From NCBI RefSeq assembly GCF_022701255.1, contig NZ_CP031705.1:3782001-3846000 (forward strand): a stretch of 64,000 bases of DNA. Reading direction: 5' to 3'. The DNA comes from Microcoleus vaginatus HSN003. Lineage in GTDB: Bacteria > Cyanobacteriota > Cyanobacteriia > Cyanobacteriales > Microcoleaceae. The notes beneath the pieces were generated by a model that did no database searches, had not been told where the DNA came from, and was given only the letters and a program-made list of their open reading frames with translations. Positions within the stretch are counted from its first letter, which is position 1, and each line of letters begins with the position of its first letter. This document shows, in pieces, positions 53,872 to 62,733 of this stretch. The position numbers and the translations under genes were made by a program.

Positions 53872-54003
53872 TCAGCAGTCATTAGTCAGCGGTTATTAGT
53901 CATGAGTCAGCAGTCATTAGTCAGCAGTCAGCAACTAATAACTGTCGAATCAAGACCTCGGACAAATAACATCAGCTAATGACTAATGACTCATGACTAA
54001 TAA
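53872..54003. repeat. heptamer array (GTCAGCA / GTCATTA) in a convergent spacer
   Basis: About nine heptamers, GTCAGCA, GTCATTA, GTCAGCG, GTTATTA and GTCATGA, lie in tandem at 53872-53935. The complementary ATTAGTCATGAGTCATTAGT-like block follows nearby at 53972-54003, so the two halves can pair. It lies between two convergent genes. Confidence 0.8.
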
Positions 54004-54690
54004 CTAATTTTTGCGACCTAAAATAATCTCAACTGCTTCGCTCAAATTGTTAGCAATTAAATCCGGTTGGTGCATTTCTAGTTGGGTACGATCGCGAATT
54101 CCGCACAAAACACCAATTACCTTGACACCGTGTGTTTTTGCGGCTACGATGTCCGCCTCCGTATCCCCAACCATCCACATCTCTGAAGCCGGTGGCAGTT
54201 CGGCGAGAGCTTTTGCCATCAACAGCGGCTTATCTTTGACATCCCCGGTTTTGACGTAATCGTTGGGGAGGCAATAGCGGCGGTTTTCAGGGAAAAATTG
54301 CCCTAAATTGCAGCGGTTGAAGGCTTCGTCCAGTTCCCTAACACGGCGCATGGTCATCACCGCTAAGTCTACTCCAGCGCGCTGCACCTTTTCGAGCGTT
54401 TCCCGAGCGGTGGGGACTGGTTGATCGTAAACCATGTAGGGGAGGGTGTGGACGGTTTGACGGCGTTTCTGAGCAAAATCGCGGGCTTGGTCTGCGTCTA
54501 ATCCTGAGAGGATGGCAATTTCGGTTTCGGGAACCCGCGCGCGCTTCAGGTCCCAAAACTCGGCTTTGGGGAGTTCGCGCACTGCTTGGCCCGAACGCTT
54601 AGTCTCGGCGAGACACTCCTGGTAAACTCGGTAGTAGCGATCGGACACGTCCATGATCGGGCCGTCAAAGTCGGTAATAAGTCTCAGCAT
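54004..54690 (-). CDS. HAD-superfamily hydrolase
   Basis: The 228-residue protein opens LRLITDFDGPIMD, HAD motif I with the nucleophile aspartate and the second aspartate two residues on (D-F-D). Motif II is in VDLAVMTMRR and motif III/IV in KPLLMAKALAE and MWMVGDTEADIVAAKTHGV. A helical cap between motifs I and II is of the phosphoglycolate phosphatase-like type. The substrate is not predictable. No link with the neighbouring CPP1-like or cyclase genes is evident. Confidence 0.9.
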   Translation of the reverse strand: MLRLITDFDGPIMDVSDRYYRVYQECLAETKRSGQAVRELPKAEFWDLKRARVPETEIAILSGLDADQARDFAQKRRQTVHTLPYMVYDQPVPTARETLEKVQRAGVDLAVMTMRRVRELDEAFNRCNLGQFFPENRRYCLPNDYVKTGDVKDKPLLMAKALAELPPASEMWMVGDTEADIVAAKTHGVKVIGVLCGIRDRTQLEMHQPDLIANNLSEAVEIILGRKN

Positions 54691-55169
54691 TTAGCAGAGT
54701 ATTTTTAAGCTTTTATACAAATCTTTCGATACTATATCATTTAAAGGTAACACTTTGTTTACAAAAATTGACACAAATACCCAGGGGAGGTAAGGTCTAG
54801 AGGAATGGTGCTAATTAAAACAAACATTTGAATTAAACTGTGCTGTTCCTCAACTTTAGCGGTTGTAAGCCATATCGGGGAATTTAAAATTAAAATGTGT
54901 CGCACAAAGAGTGTAAACCGCTACATATTGTTCACAAATTTCAACCTCAATCGAGGCTGATTGTGACTGCGATTTCTCAAAAAAAAGTTGGTCAAATTAA
55001 TATTTTGCCCCATTTTTTAAATAAGCAAAAAACTGCTTGGAGAATCCAAAGTGTACTGTTTGCCTAAATTAGCCAGCGGTACCAGATGGTGACATCTGCA
55101 AGTATAAAAAATACTATGAGAAATAGCAGCCAAACAACAACTAACTTTACCTGCTAATTTTTGAGATTG
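54691..55169. other. 479-bp upstream region of the diguanylate cyclase
   Basis: It is A/T-rich with an inverted pair TAGCGGTT (54858-54865) and AACCGCTA (54917-54924) about 50 bp apart. No RNA gene, c-di-GMP riboswitch core or repeat array was recognised. Confidence 0.4.
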
Positions 55170-57269
55170 ATGCTCTACAAGAACGAGATGCTTCCAATAT
55201 TAACTGTAGAGAGCAGCGCCAGAAGTATTAATATTCTTCTTTATAAGCTGTTATCCCTACGCAGGATTGAATACCTCACAGTCGATCGCGAACTTAAAAT
55301 TCAAGAAATATCTTTGAAAGTGCAAGATTTTGCCTACATTCATGAGGAAGTAGGCGAAGGAAAAGACGTGCGCGATAGTTTTCCCGAACTGATCGGAATT
55401 GAAGGACTCCTTGAAGATATTATTGAAGAACGACAGCAAGATTGTCAGTTAAAATCAATTAGCCGAGTTCTCAAAGACGGATCTTATTTGTATCTAAACT
55501 TGTATATTTTTGGTTATAAGGGGCAAGCCAATGCTGACAGATTGATTATTTTATGTGAAGATGTGACAGATAGCATTGGATCTCAGCCAACCATGGTTCA
55601 GGCTGCCAACAAAAGAAGTATTAAAGGCGAGAACTTAGCTGCGGCTGGCGATTATATTGACAAAATTATTAATTCCCTAGGGGATGTTTTGTTCGTAACA
55701 GGAACATCGGGCGAAATCAAAAAAGTGAATCAAGCTGCACAGCAATTATTTGGATATACCGAATCCGAATTAATCGGCCAATCCATATCCATGATTACGG
55801 CTGAGGAGGAATTGTTACGCAAAGTCAGCCAGCTACCTCCTGCACTTAAAAGCGAATATTGGCCTCAAGTAAAAGTAGCTTGCCAAACGAAAATAGGTTT
55901 AAAGTTGATTGTTGCGTTTTCATGCTCTAATTTTGAGACAAGCACAGGAAGCCCGGATGCAGATAGCGAGGTTATACAAGATTTTGTTTATATCGGCAAA
56001 GACGTTACCAAGCAACAACGCATAAAAAAGTGTCAAGAAGCACAGTATGCTGTTACTCATATCCTGTCAGAATCAACTTCTCTAGATAGCGCAACTCCGA
56101 AAATTTTGCAAGCTATTTGCCAAAGTTTTGGGTGGGATTTTGGCGAACTTTGGACGCCTGCAGAGGCGGAGAAAGAAACTAGATGGGGTGAGGAAATAAA
56201 CTCTGAAAAAGATCCGCTTTGGTGCCTGCCGCTTTGCTGTCCGATCGAGGAAACTCCTTGTTGGCGGCGGGTGGCAGTTTGGCAAGCAGCGGAGGAAGTT
56301 AGGCAGTTTGCCGAAAACTATCAGCAGATTACTTTGGCTGCGGGTGAGGGTTTGCCGGGAGCGGTTTCCAGAAGCGGTTCTACGCAGTGGATTACTGATC
56401 TTGTGGGCGATCGCAATTTCGTGCGATCGCGCTTGGCCGAGGAAGCGGGATTGCGATCGGGATTCGGTTTCCCCATTCACGCTAGGAACCAAGTTGTAGG
56501 AGTAATGACTTTTTTTTGCCGGGAAGAGCTGCCACCGGATCAAGATTTACTTCAGATCATAGCTGTGGTAAGTTCTCAATTAGGAGAATTTGTCAAGCGC
56601 AAATATGCAGAGAAAGAATTGCAGGAAGCTGAAGCTTCAATCCGATTTTTGTACGAACAAGAAAAACGCCAAAGTGAAGAATTAGCTCGGCAAAATTTAG
56701 CTTTAGAACAAGCCAAATTAGAATTACAAGCCGCTAACATGGAATTGCAGCGCCTCGCTTCGGTGGATGGATTGACTCAAATTCCCAACCGCCGCTGTTT
56801 TGACAAAAAATTGGAGTTAGAATGGCAGTTGATGGAGCGAGAAAAAGAGTCGCTGTCTTTAATTTTGTGCGATATCGATTTTTTCAAACTTTACAACGAT
56901 CATTACGGGCATCAAGGAGGCGACGAATGTTTAAAACAAGTAGCCGAGATTTTAGCTAGCAACGCTCAGCGGGCAGGAGATTTAGCCGCCCGCTACGGTG
57001 GCGAAGAATTTGCGGTAATTTTGTCGCGAACTGATGTGCAAGGAGCAAAGCAGGTAGCTGAAGCAATTCGCAGCGATTTGAAAGCAGCGGCAATTTTTCA
57101 TGCTGCTTCCAAGGTAAGTAAGTTTATAACTCTCAGTATGGGGATAGCTACTACTGTACCTGCTGCTGGTTTATCGATTGAGGAGTTAATTGGACAGGCT
57201 GATCGAGCGCTGTATCAAGCTAAACTAGAAGGGCGCGATCGTATAGTCTGCCTAGACTTGAAAAGATAA
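55170..57269 (+). CDS. PAS-GAF diguanylate cyclase (GGDEF)
   Basis: The 699-residue protein is read from the ATG at 55170. An N-terminal region (1-130) looks PAS-like but is divergent. A clear PAS follows (NSLGDVLFVTGTSGEIKKVN, then LFGYTESELIGQSIS), then a GAF domain (about 330-470), a coiled coil, and a C-terminal GGDEF domain. The catalytic loop is RYGGEEFAVIL. An I-site RxxD (RAGD) lies exactly five residues before GGEEF, so product inhibition by cyclic di-GMP is expected. No EAL domain is present, so it should only make the second messenger. GAF cysteines do not match a bilin-binding pattern. Confidence 0.92.
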   Translation: MLYKNEMLPILTVESSARSINILLYKLLSLRRIEYLTVDRELKIQEISLKVQDFAYIHEEVGEGKDVRDSFPELIGIEGLLEDIIEERQQDCQLKSISRVLKDGSYLYLNLYIFGYKGQANADRLIILCEDVTDSIGSQPTMVQAANKRSIKGENLAAAGDYIDKIINSLGDVLFVTGTSGEIKKVNQAAQQLFGYTESELIGQSISMITAEEELLRKVSQLPPALKSEYWPQVKVACQTKIGLKLIVAFSCSNFETSTGSPDADSEVIQDFVYIGKDVTKQQRIKKCQEAQYAVTHILSESTSLDSATPKILQAICQSFGWDFGELWTPAEAEKETRWGEEINSEKDPLWCLPLCCPIEETPCWRRVAVWQAAEEVRQFAENYQQITLAAGEGLPGAVSRSGSTQWITDLVGDRNFVRSRLAEEAGLRSGFGFPIHARNQVVGVMTFFCREELPPDQDLLQIIAVVSSQLGEFVKRKYAEKELQEAEASIRFLYEQEKRQSEELARQNLALEQAKLELQAANMELQRLASVDGLTQIPNRRCFDKKLELEWQLMEREKESLSLILCDIDFFKLYNDHYGHQGGDECLKQVAEILASNAQRAGDLAARYGGEEFAVILSRTDVQGAKQVAEAIRSDLKAAAIFHAASKVSKFITLSMGIATTVPAAGLSIEELIGQADRALYQAKLEGRDRIVCLDLKR

Positions 57270-57297
57270 TTTCAAGGCCCGAAAGGAGTATTTTCTG

Positions 57298-57831
57298 ATG
57301 ATTGTGAGAGAAGCTAAAATCGCTGACACACCTGCAATCACACGGGTGAATCTAGATACTTGGCGGACAGCTTACCGAAAAATCGTACCAGCAGATTACC
57401 TCGCCCAACTGTCCTATGAAAAAGCAGAAAGCCGTTGGCAAGAAATCCTGACAAACGTCAAAAATACTGGGGTTTTTGTCTGCGTTGCTGAGAATGACTC
57501 GGGACAAATTGTGGGTTTTGCTGCGGGTGGTGGCGAGCGCACGGGCAAATATGTATATAAAGGAGAATTATTGGCCATCTATATTTTGGAGGAATATCAG
57601 CGTCAAGGAATCGGACGGCAACTCGTGAGAACAGTTGCCACAAAATTGGCAGAATTAAGTTTGAACTCGATGCTGGTTTGGGTACTAGGAGACAATTCAG
57701 CCTACAAATTTTATGAATTGTTAGGAGGTGAAAAAGTAGATGAACAGCAAACAAGTAGAGCCGGAGTTGCACTCAAAGAAATTGCCTACGGGTGGAAAGA
57801 TATCGCAGTGCTGATTAACCAGTCTGTATGA
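57298..57831 (+). CDS. GNAT-family N-acetyltransferase
   Basis: The 177-residue protein begins MIVREAKIADTPAITRVNLD, the first strand-helix of a GNAT fold. The acetyl-CoA loop is LAIYILEEYQRQGIGRQLVR, matching Q/R-x2-G-x-G/A, and NSAYKFYELLGGEKV is the typical late block. A GAAAGGAGT ribosome site precedes the ATG, 28 bp after the cyclase stop, so the pair is probably one transcript. The acyl acceptor is unknown. Confidence 0.9.
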   Translation: MIVREAKIADTPAITRVNLDTWRTAYRKIVPADYLAQLSYEKAESRWQEILTNVKNTGVFVCVAENDSGQIVGFAAGGGERTGKYVYKGELLAIYILEEYQRQGIGRQLVRTVATKLAELSLNSMLVWVLGDNSAYKFYELLGGEKVDEQQTSRAGVALKEIAYGWKDIAVLINQSV

Positions 57832-57851
57832 CCTAAAAAGTGGAAGTTTTG

Positions 57852-58913
57852 TCAATCATCTCTCAAACTTCCCCTCTTCATTTGTTCCCGTTCTATCGCC
57901 TCAAACAAAGCTCGAAAATTCCCAGCCCCAAAACCTCCAGCTTGCACCTGTTTGCCGTTAACTAAACTAACTCGGCGCTCAATAATCTCGAAAAAGAAAG
58001 TCGGTTCTGCAAAAATTGGCTGGGTAAAGATTTGCAGCAGCATCGCTGCGGGAGTATCTTCTTGCCAATCGGCCAAAACTTGACAAGCTGCAATTTCTTG
58101 CCAATCTGCGGGCAAATAGTTTTGGCGCTGCTGCAATTCCGAGTAGTATGTTGGAGGAACCGGTAGAAAAGGCAAACCGCACGATCGCAAATCGGCAACA
58201 ACCCCCACAATATTATTAGTTTGCAAAGCCATGTGCTGAATTCCCGGCCCTCGATTTGCACTCAAAAACTCTTGAATTTGAGAATTAGCTGTTGCCGGTT
58301 CATTAATCGGGAATTGCACCCCACCTTCAGCGTGCACCATAACTTGGCTCCGCAAAGCCGATTTCTCAGTCTGAATGTCAAAATTTTGCTGCGGTTGAAA
58401 ACCTAATATTTTTTGATACCAACTCACAGCACTTGACAAATCGCCCGATTCCACATTTAACACTACGTGGTCAATCCGGGTAAACAATGGCAGCTTATCC
58501 GAAGCCGATAGCAGTGAATGGCTGCCAATGCGCTCCACGAGAGTATGGGTTAAATCTCCCCATCCCGCGATTTTTGCCCGCTTAAAATAGCCTCCTGCGT
58601 TTAGGTCTTCTTGAATCGGTTCCAGGATTTTAGCGCCTTGTGCAGCCGCTCTAGCTACCGCTAATTCGATATTTTTTACCCGAAAACCCACATCGGCAAT
58701 CCCTGGAGGATGAAACTTCAACCAACTAGCAGCGGGACTAGCGGGTGTCAGGGGCGAAGATAAAATAAAACATACATTGCCGCTGCTGACAGCTTCAGTG
58801 TGAGTGTGGCTATTGGCATAACCTGCTATTGATTGAAAGCCTAACTTGCCGACAAACCACTCGCGGGATACTTGAGCGTTTTCAACGTAAAATTGAATGC
58901 GATCGAACTCCAT
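57852..58913 (-). CDS. hppD: 4-hydroxyphenylpyruvate dioxygenase
   Basis: The 353-residue protein is read from the ATG at 58913. It has the two vicinal-oxygen-chelate domains of HPPD, and the C-terminal one carries the iron ligands H149 (RIDHVVLNV), H227 (GIQHMAL) and E309 (FFFEIIER). HPPD makes homogentisate from 4-hydroxyphenylpyruvate, the entry to plastoquinone-independent tocopherol synthesis in cyanobacteria. The terminal helix block GNFRALFEAIEREQ, which gates the active site, is present. It is convergent with the GNAT gene, 20 bp apart. No other tocopherol gene is adjacent. Confidence 0.93.
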   Translation of the reverse strand: MEFDRIQFYVENAQVSREWFVGKLGFQSIAGYANSHTHTEAVSSGNVCFILSSPLTPASPAASWLKFHPPGIADVGFRVKNIELAVARAAAQGAKILEPIQEDLNAGGYFKRAKIAGWGDLTHTLVERIGSHSLLSASDKLPLFTRIDHVVLNVESGDLSSAVSWYQKILGFQPQQNFDIQTEKSALRSQVMVHAEGGVQFPINEPATANSQIQEFLSANRGPGIQHMALQTNNIVGVVADLRSCGLPFLPVPPTYYSELQQRQNYLPADWQEIAACQVLADWQEDTPAAMLLQIFTQPIFAEPTFFFEIIERRVSLVNGKQVQAGGFGAGNFRALFEAIEREQMKRGSLRDD

Positions 58914-59317
58914 AATCAATAATTGAAAATGGAAACTGAAAAATGGAAAATCTGCTGATTTTCAAGGCAAACTTGCAACGGAGGGACTGAGTAAGGGAGA
59001 TTTTTCATATTTTTTATTGCGCGCCCACTTAATAATAACCTAAAGATTGAATATCCTAGATCCCTCTGAAGGCAGAAATAAGTCAGCACTGAAAAGAAAA
59101 GACACCAGGTGTCTGGGATAACTTGAGTTTGCCCCGACGCCTTCGCCAAAAGGACTTACGCAAAAAACAAATAGTTTGACGCGCTAATTATAGTGGTTAG
59201 GTGCGCGGCCGCGCCCACCCTACATAATGAGGTACTGTACAAGTTCTCAAACCTAAAAATATCATAATTTTTTGGGGCTTGATCTGCCGGTGCTGCCTTC
59301 AAATCACCCGTCAATCG
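58914..59317. other. 404-bp spacer, hppD promoter side
   Basis: It likely holds the hppD promoter. A CGGCCG-centred hairpin GGTGCGCGGCCGCGCCCACC sits at 59201-59220, and a fragment ATGAGGTACTGTAC near 59228-59241 resembles the inner end of the IS630 inverted repeats and may be a solo end. No gene is seen. Confidence 0.4.
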
Positions 59318-60025
59318 CTAAAAGAACAAATGACTTTCTGGCTGAATATTAATCTCCATCGGCACAGCTTGCGGGTGAGCAGAAAGAGCAAACATAATCG
59401 CATTTGCAGCAGTTTCGGTACTTAGCATTTTTGACCTGTCTACCTTCAAACTCACATTATCCCAAAACGGAGAATCTACCCCGCCAAAATAGAATAGCGT
59501 AAACTTAATGCCGTAGCGTCGCAGTTCATCTGCCATGCACTTGCTGAAACCAACTACCCCAAACTTTGAAGCGCAATAAGCGGTTCCCATCGCCATCGAA
59601 TGCTTGCCCAAAATCCCGATGACATTGCAAATGTGGCCGGATTTGCGCTCTTTCATCACATTCGCCGCTGCTTGAGACGTGTAAAAACTGCCTTTCAAGT
59701 TCAAGTCAAGCATGGCGTCTAAATCCGCAGGTTCTAACTTGTTCCACTGCTTGAGAATTCCGGCACCGGCGGCGTTTACGAGAGCATCAATTTGTCCGAA
59801 ATGTTCCAGCGTTGTCTGCATCAGCGTCTCGACTTGCTGCAAATCGGTGATATCTGTGGGTACGCACAGTACCTCTGTTGCCGAAAGTTCGCTGGCTAAA
59901 GCGTCTAACTTGCTGCTGTCTCTGGCTGCGAGCACTAGCTTCGCACCCGCATCGGCGAGTTGGCGGGCCACCGCTGAACCGATGCCGCCAGTCGCACCCA
60001 CCACAACCACAACTTTATCCTGCAT
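59318..60025 (-). CDS. short-chain dehydrogenase/reductase
   Basis: The 235-residue protein has the classical SDR motifs: nucleotide-binding GATGGIGSA near residues 10-18, NAAGAG, and the catalytic YCASK with a preceding serine region (NVIGILGKHSMAMG). The arginine after the second strand (AARDSSKL) suggests NADP preference. The usual catalytic serine before YxxxK is not obvious in the NVIGILGKH block, where serine lies in KHSMAMG. Substrate unknown. It is close to the second IS630 element. Confidence 0.9.
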   Translation of the reverse strand: MQDKVVVVVGATGGIGSAVARQLADAGAKLVLAARDSSKLDALASELSATEVLCVPTDITDLQQVETLMQTTLEHFGQIDALVNAAGAGILKQWNKLEPADLDAMLDLNLKGSFYTSQAAANVMKERKSGHICNVIGILGKHSMAMGTAYCASKFGVVGFSKCMADELRRYGIKFTLFYFGGVDSPFWDNVSLKVDRSKMLSTETAANAIMFALSAHPQAVPMEINIQPESHLFF

Positions 60026-60089
60026 ATCCCTTTACATTTCTTTACGTCCCGATTGTATGATAACTCAAGTTGCTAGTAATGGGGATGCT

Positions 60090-61268
60090 TATATAGCCTT
60101 TCTCAAAAAGATGAGGTACAATAACAGCAGTGTGTAAACCAGTTAAAAATATTTGACGATGTAACTTGTCCGAACGCAAAATCTATGGCTTTTCCTAATT
60201 CTTGATAATTAGTAGTCTTGATAGAACGGAGAATGATTTTAAGTTTTGACCACAGATTTTCAATTGGTGAAAAATCTGGTGAATAAGGTGATAAGTATAT
60301 TAATTTTGCCCCTGTTTTTTCGATCGCTTTTTTCACTTCTTCTCCCAAGTGAATGGGACAATTATCCATCACTACACAAGCACCTTTCCAGAGTTTTGGC
60401 ACAAGTTTTCTGATAATAAAAGCTTCAAATGTAATTGCATCAGTTCCGCCTATTAGATTAACCGATGTCAAAATCTCATTGACTGACCTTGCTCCAATTA
60501 TTGAGACATTTTTGCCACGTTTAGTTGGTTTTGACCCCTTGGCTCTTTCACCTTTTTGCATACCTAGCATATAACCTAACCATTGCCAAATTAACTCCCG
60601 ATTCGTCAATGAATATTAAGTCTTTCAAACTAATCTCTTTAATTGTTTTCCAGAACTCACATCGCAGGATTTGAACTCGCTCTGTCCCTTTCCCTGAAGG
60701 GAAGAGAGTTTTTTTTGACAGTAATGTCTAAGAGTTTTATCATTCTTCCTATTGTTGCTCTACTAACAGAAAATCCAATTCTCCCATAAAGTAAATAACG
60801 GAGTTCTTCAAGAGTTGCATCATTATTTCCTTCAATCAATTCCGCCAAGATGAGTAGTTGCTCCGCATTCAGTTTGCCTTTGACTCCACATCGGTCAGTT
60901 CTCGGAGTAATGTTTTTTGTTTCACGATATTGTTTAAGCAATTTTTGTACAAAACTCAGGGCTACAGAAAAACGCTTAGCTATTGCTTTTTGTGAAATGG
61001 GTTCAGTATGATAAGTATCAAGGATTTTTTGCCTAACATCAATCGAATAAGCTTTCATTTTTAACAATGTATGAAGTTTGGTACAAGTAAACGTGTTGTG
61101 AGTCAAGCATCGTGTGCTTTCAAAAAAATGCTATTATGTGTGGTATCGCTTTCGCGTGGCTTTACTCAACCATGTAATTATAGTTCATTTGATCTTATCT
61201 TCTCTGTTTGACCCTCACGAGTGAGTGTCAGTAACATCATACCTCATCTTTCTGAGAAAGGCTATATA
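60090..61268 (-). mobile_element. IS630-family insertion sequence, second copy type, decayed
   Basis: Inverted repeats of 29 bp at 60090-60118 and 61240-61268 match at 28 of 29 positions and carry terminal TA, as for the first element. The inner part ATGAGGTA is shared with the 9.7-kb element, but the rest and the transposase differ, so these are related, not identical, elements. The element is about 1.18 kb and sits between the SDR and NYN genes. Its transposase is split by two frame changes. Confidence 0.92.
60103..61058 (-). pseudogene. IS630 transposase interrupted by two frameshifts
   Basis: The N-terminal frame (60657-61058, starting MKAYSIDVRQKILDTYHTEP) carries the helix-turn-helix region. 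An eight-base A run at 60709-60716 must be crossed with a shift to reach the frame holding LIFIDESGVNLAMVRLYARY, which includes the first catalytic aspartate. A second A run near 60555 must then be crossed to reach the frame 60103-60556, with VVMDNCPIHL and SPIENLWSK supplying the other two catalytic residues. A programmed slip could account for one change but not both, so the gene is probably inactive. The split may also reflect homopolymer sequencing errors. Confidence 0.85.
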
Positions 61269-61281
61269 TTTTAATTTTTAA

Positions 61282-62691
61282 TTAATTGAGGGAAACTTGC
61301 CAGCCTTTTTCGGCTTTTTTTAGCTGGAGAGAAGCGCAGGATTGCAAAAATTTAGTAAATTTCCTGCCGAGATTAAAATCTTTAATTATTTGGGTAATTT
61401 GTTTGCCGTATTGTCTGTGAAATTCGCTGCCTACATTGGAAAGAAATACAGAATTTTCAGGAGAGTTGCCGGTTAAGTCACCAACTATTTTGACAAGAGC
61501 TCTTTCCAAGTCTTCTAAAGAATTAATATCTGTCAAAGTTGCAGGTGCTGCTTGGTGGTTATTCAGAGTTTCTTGGCTCAGTATTGGCGGTGGGGGCGAC
61601 AATCTCACTTCAAAAAGAGTAACATAAGTTTGAGAAGTTTCTGATGGTTTGTGGAGGACAAAATCGGTGGGATATTTTAGAAAGATATCCCTGGTTTTAG
61701 TGCCGAGCAAGTGATTTGCAACAACTTGATTGAGGACTAAACCGTAATTTTCCCTAAATAAAGCTGAAACAGTAGAAAGTTTTATCCACTGAGTTGAGGT
61801 GCGTTTTTGCTCTTTTTGGATTAATTCTTTGAGCTGAATAACTAATTGTTCTAGGGGTGGAATTTCCGGTGTGGTTACGAGGGAATGGGTTTCAACTTGT
61901 CCGGTTTTGCTGTTTAAAACTATGATTTTATCTATTTGTTTGCGGACTTGAAATACGGTTAATCCGTGGGCTTGCAGTGTATTGCTGAGGTGAGTCAGGG
62001 CGCGATCGGACGAACAGACAAAAATCTCTTTGGCTGTGGGATAATGTACGAAAATCGATGCGCCGACTGTAGCCATTTTTAAGTCGGCGCTGTCTTTGCC
62101 GGGGGGGACGTGAATCAGTTGATAGCCGCGCTGGTGAAATTCGGCATCTTTCTTGCCCATGCTGCGCCAGTTGGCAAAGGCAACTTTGATTTGGATTGGA
62201 TAGTGGCAAATTCCCTCTAGGAATTTTTCGGTTTCGACGGTGAGTTGCAAGTTTTCGACATCTAGCAGCAAGATAGCAATGCCGACAGGAAGCGGGGCTG
62301 GTTGATTGGCTGTTGGAGTTGGAGGTTCGGACGAAACTGAGTTTTCTGATTTAGCCGGTGCTGTTTGAGATTGGGCTAGCTGCTGAATTTTGGCAGATAA
62401 TTTGCTGAATTGAGGTGAATTAACGAATTCTGGAACCAGCAGAATTTGTAGGTATTTTTTCGCAGTCAGCAGCAGGGAATCTGTATCGCTGGCTACTGTG
62501 AAACTTTTTGTCAATTTTCCAATCAAAACTGACTGAAAATCAGGTTTGGCCCAGGGGGTTTTCCTGTATTTTTCAGCTATCCATTCGGGATGCTGTTCCT
62601 GAATGGTAATTAGGGTTTGAGCGATATAGCGACTGATGGCGCTGAATGCGGGAGATTCTTGAGTCGCAAGCTCGGGAGTTTGATCGGGCAT
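61282..62691 (-). CDS. NYN-domain nuclease with two C-terminal LOTUS/OST-HTH domains
   Basis: The 469-residue protein has an N-terminal helical region (1-115), a Pro/Ser-rich linker, a NYN (PIN-like) domain (about 136-265), and two LOTUS/OST-HTH-like winged helices (about 280-360 and 393-468). Acidic NYN residues are visible: D144 and N147 in LLLDVENLQ, D200 and D203 in KDSADLKMA, D229 in SSDRALTHL. LOTUS domains bind RNA, including G-rich RNA, and the architecture recalls eukaryotic MARF1/Limkain-type proteins. A role in RNA cleavage is likely; target and partners are unknown. The IS630 copy ends 14 bp past the stop codon. Confidence 0.85.
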   Translation of the reverse strand: MPDQTPELATQESPAFSAISRYIAQTLITIQEQHPEWIAEKYRKTPWAKPDFQSVLIGKLTKSFTVASDTDSLLLTAKKYLQILLVPEFVNSPQFSKLSAKIQQLAQSQTAPAKSENSVSSEPPTPTANQPAPLPVGIAILLLDVENLQLTVETEKFLEGICHYPIQIKVAFANWRSMGKKDAEFHQRGYQLIHVPPGKDSADLKMATVGASIFVHYPTAKEIFVCSSDRALTHLSNTLQAHGLTVFQVRKQIDKIIVLNSKTGQVETHSLVTTPEIPPLEQLVIQLKELIQKEQKRTSTQWIKLSTVSALFRENYGLVLNQVVANHLLGTKTRDIFLKYPTDFVLHKPSETSQTYVTLFEVRLSPPPPILSQETLNNHQAAPATLTDINSLEDLERALVKIVGDLTGNSPENSVFLSNVGSEFHRQYGKQITQIIKDFNLGRKFTKFLQSCASLQLKKAEKGWQVSLN

Positions 62692-62733
62692 GGCCCTCTA
62701 CAATGCGGGATGCTGTTTCAATTTATCACAATT

